6,279 bases of DNA from JBAZYZ01 sp041659085 (GTDB lineage: Bacteria; Patescibacteriota; Minisyncoccia; Phycocordibacterales; VMEP01). Under the pieces are notes generated by a model that did not search any database, had not been told where the DNA came from, and saw nothing but the letters and a program-made list of their open reading frames with translations. Where the stretch lies: assembly GCA_041659085.1 (NCBI GenBank), contig JBAZYZ010000028.1, positions 1-6,279 of the forward strand, written 5' to 3'. Made by a program: the position numbers and the translations under genes. This document shows positions 4,195-6,279 of the stretch, one piece after another. The first letter of the stretch is position 1, and each line of letters opens with the position of its first letter.

Positions 4195-4638
4195 ATGAAA
4201 ATCACACTTTGCGGAAGTATCGCTTTTTACGATGGAATGAAAGATATCAAGGATAAGCTTGAGGCTATCGGGCACGAGGTAAAATTGCCCCCGCACGAGA
4301 TCAAGGATGAAAGCGGTTCAATGATGCCGGTCAAAGAGTATTACGCGAGGAGAAAGGCGGCAAGCGATGATGACGCCTGGATTTGGGACAGGAAGGCGGA
4401 AGCGATTACGGATCATTTTGACAAGGTCGTATGGGCTGACGCAATACTCGTGACGAATTACGACAAGAACGGTATAGACGGATACATAGGCGGGAATACA
4501 CTGATGGAAATGGGGATAGCGTTCCACCTAAAAAAGCCTATTTACCTTCTCAAAAAAATCCCCGAGATATCATACAAGGAAGAAGTTCTTGGGATGAAAA
4601 CGATTGTGTTGAATGATGACATTTCTCTAATAAAATGA
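4195..4638 (+). CDS. Nucleoside 2-deoxyribosyltransferase-like protein
   Basis: The 147-aa protein has a flavodoxin-like alpha/beta pattern. It opens MKITLCGSIAFYDGM (1-15), where family members have a strand ending in a small-residue loop. WADAILVTNYD (80-90) holds the usual Asp. GGNTLMEMGIAFHLKKPIYLL (99-119) matches the family's conserved stretch, with Glu105 in the place of the catalytic nucleophile. Family enzymes cleave or exchange the base of deoxynucleosides or nucleotides. Substrate and even activity are unproven here, since many relatives are uncharacterised. A charged insert (about 38-72, ending AWIWDRKAEAIT) is unusual. It starts 11 nt after the Nudix stop and overlaps the MGMT gene by 4 bp (ATGA), indicating translational coupling. 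Confidence 0.75.
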   Translation: MKITLCGSIAFYDGMKDIKDKLEAIGHEVKLPPHEIKDESGSMMPVKEYYARRKAASDDDAWIWDRKAEAITDHFDKVVWADAILVTNYDKNGIDGYIGGNTLMEMGIAFHLKKPIYLLKKIPEISYKEEVLGMKTIVLNDDISLIK

Positions 4639-4889
4639 GGTTCAAAGAAAAAGTTTATTCAATTGTGGCAAAGATTCCCCGCGGAGAGACTTTGACCTAC
4701 AAAGAGGTGGCACAAAAAGCGGGAAAACCAGGTGCTTACCGCGCGGTGGGGAACATATTGAATAAAAATTACGACCCGAAAATACCGTGTCATCGGGTAG
4801 TTAGAAGCGATGGCAAAATCGGCGATTACAACCGCGGGATGAAGCTGAAATTGGAATTGTTGAAAAAGGAAGGAGCCAGATTTACGTAA
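4635..4889 (+). CDS. MGMT-family O6-alkylguanine-DNA alkyltransferase, minimal DNA-binding/active-site domain
   Basis: The protein resembles the C-terminal domain of Ogt/Ada alkyltransferases, which move an alkyl group from O6-alkylguanine to their own cysteine. In 84 aa it has the winged-helix start (TLTYKEVAQKAGKPGAYRAVGN, 19-40) with the Arg finger candidate R36. It also has the active-site PCHRVV (51-56) with Cys52, and the closing GKIGDYNRG followed by LLKKEGA. The N-terminal alpha/beta domain of full-size enzymes (about 170 aa) is absent. In alkyltransferase-like (ATL) proteins the cysteine is often Trp; here Cys is kept, so alkyl transfer is chemically possible. The start overlaps the previous stop (ATGA). 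Its neighbours suggest a nucleotide-handling and DNA-damage cluster. Confidence 0.93.
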   Translation: MRFKEKVYSIVAKIPRGETLTYKEVAQKAGKPGAYRAVGNILNKNYDPKIPCHRVVRSDGKIGDYNRGMKLKLELLKKEGARFT

Positions 4890-4962
4890 TCGTAAAAACA
4901 GGTTAAACTAGCGGCAGAAGTTTTCGTTTTCGGTCTTGTTACTAAATTGGGGGATTCTTTTT

Positions 4963-5094
4963 ATGCAAAGGATAAAAAAGTTTTTTAGCTGGCTCGACGA
5001 CTGGGCATGGTCCATTATTGAGCCAATTATGGCGGGCGAAAGCAAAGCCCCCGCTTCGGTTAGCGACGACGCAAAGAAACATAAGCCGAAGTAA
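4963..5094 (+). CDS. 43-aa tryptophan-rich basic peptide, unknown
   Basis: This small frame has an SD-like GGGGGA (4949-4954) 8 nt before the ATG, and a strong terminator begins 21 bp after its stop. The peptide begins basic (MQRIKKFF), followed by an amphipathic segment SWLDDWAWSIIEPIMAG (9-25) with three Trp, then a Ser/Ala/Lys-rich hydrophilic tail ending HKPK. This suggests a membrane-surface helix with a disordered tail. I recognise no family. It lies 73 bp after the MGMT gene and may be the last cistron of that run or a separate unit; no clear promoter is visible in the gap. The main doubt is its length. Confidence 0.55.
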   Translation: MQRIKKFFSWLDDWAWSIIEPIMAGESKAPASVSDDAKKHKPK

Positions 5095-5115
5095 GGAAAA
5101 GTGCCGCAACGGCAA

Positions 5116-5141
5116 AAAAGCCGCCTTGAAAGGCGGCTTTT
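5116..5141 (+). terminator. Strong intrinsic terminator
   Basis: GCCGCCT (5120-5126), tetraloop TGAA and AGGCGGC (5131-5137), flanked by AAAA and TTTT, which extend the stem to 11 bp. It follows the 43-aa frame and is symmetrical enough to work in both directions. A smaller hairpin, TGCCG-CAA-CGGCA, lies just upstream (5102-5114). Confidence 0.85.
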
Positions 5142-5147
5142 GTAATG

Positions 5148-5167
5148 AGACGGTACCCGAACCGTCT
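5148..5167. repeat. 7-bp inverted repeat upstream of the 168-aa gene
   Basis: AGACGGT (5148-5154) and ACCGTCT (5161-5167) around a 6-nt loop, with no T-tract on the plus side. It lies between the terminator and the next start codon. It could be an operator or an RNA hairpin; the sequence alone does not decide. Confidence 0.45.
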
Positions 5168-5217
5168 TAGTAGTACATAGATATCGCGTTTGTAAATGCT
5201 ATTTTAAAATAACCACC

Positions 5218-5724
5218 ATGTCCGATCTATCTAAAAAAACAGTACCGGCAGCTATAGGTATTATGGCTATCATCTTGGTTGCCGGAACCATTCTTTATTG
5301 GGGAACAGCATTGCCTTCTTTTGATTTAAAAAATCAGACCGCAAGCGTAATAAACTCCCAATTATCCCAACCATCCGCGCAAACACAATCTCCCCACGAG
5401 ACAATAACAGCCAAGCATCAATACAAGAACGGCAATCATATAGTGGCAGGCGAAGCGAACCTGCCGACCCCCTGTCATACTTTAGTGACTAATCCAGAGG
5501 TAGTAGGGTCATCCCCGGAACAAGTGACCATAAACTTTATTTCAACAACGAATTCTGACGTATGCGCGCAAACCGTGACCACGGCGCGGTTCAAGGTTAA
5601 TTTCAAAGCGTCGGAGCAGGCGGTAATCAAAGCTACCTGGAACGGACAGCCGGTTGCGCTGAATCTTATTCCGGTTTCGGCGGACGAAGATCTGAACGAC
5701 TTTCAAATTTACATGAAGGGCTGA
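5218..5724 (+). CDS. Membrane-anchored extracytoplasmic protein with a C-terminal beta-rich domain, unknown
   Basis: The 168-aa protein has a short basic N-terminus and one hydrophobic segment (about 11-30, AAIGIMAIILVAGTILYWGT). A Gln/Ser/Thr/Pro-rich linker (about 38-64) follows. A domain of alternating beta-like segments (about 66-168) ends in DLNDFQIYMKG. Two cysteines in that domain (86 and 116) could form a disulfide outside the cell. No lipobox Cys follows the hydrophobic segment, so an uncleaved signal anchor is more likely than a lipoprotein. I do not recognise a named domain. There is no SD; TAAAAT ends 7 bp before the ATG, compatible with a leaderless mRNA, although no -35 is evident. 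It is isolated between a terminator and a different, SD-led unit. Confidence 0.85.
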   Translation: MSDLSKKTVPAAIGIMAIILVAGTILYWGTALPSFDLKNQTASVINSQLSQPSAQTQSPHETITAKHQYKNGNHIVAGEANLPTPCHTLVTNPEVVGSSPEQVTINFISTTNSDVCAQTVTTARFKVNFKASEQAVIKATWNGQPVALNLIPVSADEDLNDFQIYMKG

Positions 5725-5873
5725 TTGGGGAAATTTTAAACAAAACACAAGTGCGCTCTGACGGTTAATGAAGTCGGTAGGCATGGTTTGACTCAAGGCT
5801 TTGTTTATAGTAAGAATCATAATAGTAAGGCTCGTTTCGGATGTATAACTCTTGGTATCTATGAGGGGGTGAA
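5725..5873 (+). promoter_or_regulatory. Intergenic region with a possible promoter for the 83-aa gene
   Basis: This 149-bp gap has TTGACT (about 5788-5793), five of six to a -35 box, but only weak -10 candidates at 17-18 bp (TAAGAA or AAGAAT). The octamer ATAGTAAG occurs twice, at 5807-5814 and 5822-5829, 15 bp apart or about one and a half helical turns, and could be a binding site. I see no terminator for the preceding gene. Confidence 0.35.
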
Positions 5874-6125
5874 ATGACCGTAGACGCAAGTGGTTTTAGC
5901 GCTCCGCAATTTGGTTTACCTGCGGGTATCAACCGTCATGAGAGGTTTGCTCTCGCGAAAGAGGTTGCTTTGGTTAAGGCTTTTGCCCTGGCAGTCCAAC
6001 CGCCGAAGCTGGAAGCCCGGCTAGTCGCGGAATCGCCCAAAAAAACCGAGTGTTGGTGCGGGCGGTGCGCCGTTTGCGTCGCGGATGCCAAACGGTACCG
6101 CGAGAAATTGCTTCGCAAGAGTTAG
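5874..6125 (+). CDS. 83-aa protein with C-x-C-x2-C-x2-C cluster, unknown
   Basis: I recognise no family. The start is fixed by GAGGGGGTGA (5863-5872) directly upstream. The first part is Gly/Pro/Ala-rich. A helical, Ala-rich stretch (about 22-42, ERFALAKEVALVKAFALAV) follows. The C-terminal end carries four closely spaced cysteines in CWCGRCAVC (60-68), followed by a basic helix DAKRYREKLLRKS. The spacing suggests a small zinc-binding knuckle next to a nucleic-acid-binding helix, but that is inference; metal binding is not shown. The partial gene downstream starts 38 bp later and is probably in the same operon. The protein is cytoplasmic by composition. Confidence 0.7.
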   Translation: MTVDASGFSAPQFGLPAGINRHERFALAKEVALVKAFALAVQPPKLEARLVAESPKKTECWCGRCAVCVADAKRYREKLLRKS

Positions 6126-6152
6126 AACTCATCACATTTTCGTTGTTCAACA

Positions 6153-6161
6153 GGGGGGGGG
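6153..6161 (+). promoter_or_regulatory. G9 homopolymer acting as ribosome-binding site
   Basis: Nine consecutive G end 2 nt before the ATG at 6164, in the place of the SD. A run this long is prone to slipped-strand length change, which would alter SD spacing and hence expression, not the reading frame. A sequencing error in the count is possible. Confidence 0.5.
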
Positions 6162-6163
6162 TT

Positions 6164-6279
6164 ATGCCACATGTTAAAGGGCAACAGCATCAAAAGGGCA
6201 GCAAGGCCTTGAGCAAAAAGGAATCGGGCAACAATGGAGGCAGGGAGAAAGAAAAATCCGCCGGCCGGAGTGAAAAGCA
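6164..6279 (+). CDS. Lysine/glycine-rich low-complexity protein, N-terminal part (cut by window edge)
   Basis: An open frame of 38 codons runs from ATG at 6164 to the window end without a stop. The visible residues are almost wholly hydrophilic (MPHVKGQQHQKGSKALSKKE...), rich in Lys, Gly, Ser, Gln and Glu, so the segment is probably disordered and may bind nucleic acid or extend a larger protein. No family can be named. Support comes from the poly-G ribosome site and the position 38 bp after the four-cysteine gene. Confidence 0.5.
   Translation, partial: MPHVKGQQHQKGSKALSKKESGNNGGREKEKSAGRSEK

Noticed and set aside
3796..4296. 166-codon minus-strand frame opposite the Nudix and deoxyribosyltransferase-like genes
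   Set aside because: The plus-strand genes in the same region have clear family motifs; the antisense product has none.
5542..5889. 115-codon minus-strand frame across the end of the 168-aa gene
   Set aside because: It is antisense to a coherent protein and has no start signals or recognisable features.
1..6279. CRISPR array, insertion sequence or prophage
   Set aside because: No spaced direct repeats, transposase, integrase or structural phage genes were seen on either strand.

Overview
The window looks like a piece of a small, streamlined bacterial genome of the Candidate Phyla Radiation (Patescibacteria, probably a Parcubacteria lineage). This is inferred from very short single-domain proteins, many unrecognised small membrane proteins, tRNA genes without an encoded CCA end, several starts lacking a Shine-Dalgarno (SD) sequence and placed right behind a -10 box, and a 20-bp GC palindrome between genes. 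No taxonomic marker here proves the assignment.

The window has one divergence point, at about 3306-3358. Everything to its left is on the minus strand. In order of transcription this is: tRNA-Glu(TTC); mscL (mechanosensitive channel); a soluble GGDEF protein (diguanylate cyclase); then a promoter and a palindrome-bearing leader for tRNA-Val(GAC); a 96-aa membrane protein (copy B); tRNA-Val(CAC); and its paralogue (copy A). Next comes a self-contained unit with a consensus promoter, a leader of about 180 nt with competing base-pairing, an SD-led 70-aa unknown gene and a terminator. Last is the first third of tsaD (tRNA t6A37 synthesis), with its own apparently leaderless promoter.

To the right, on the plus strand: tRNA-Ser(CGA); a 50-aa two-helix membrane protein; a Nudix hydrolase; a nucleoside 2-deoxyribosyltransferase-like protein; and a minimal MGMT-type DNA repair protein. 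The genes in this run are close together, the last pair overlapping by 4 bp. It suggests nucleotide handling and repair of DNA alkylation damage behind a tRNA. A 43-aa tryptophan-rich peptide gene and a strong terminator follow. Then come a membrane-anchored extracytoplasmic protein, an 83-aa protein with a four-cysteine cluster, and the start of a lysine-rich low-complexity protein whose ribosome site is a run of nine G.

Two organising themes stand out. First, all four tRNA genes sit directly upstream of a protein gene on the same strand, three of them within 18-26 nt, so tRNA processing may create the mRNA 5' ends. Second, translation starts fall into two classes: SD-less, possibly leaderless starts (tsaD, both 96-aa paralogues, the 168-aa anchored protein) and SD-led small unknown genes. 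No CRISPR array, transposase, rRNA or prophage gene was seen.
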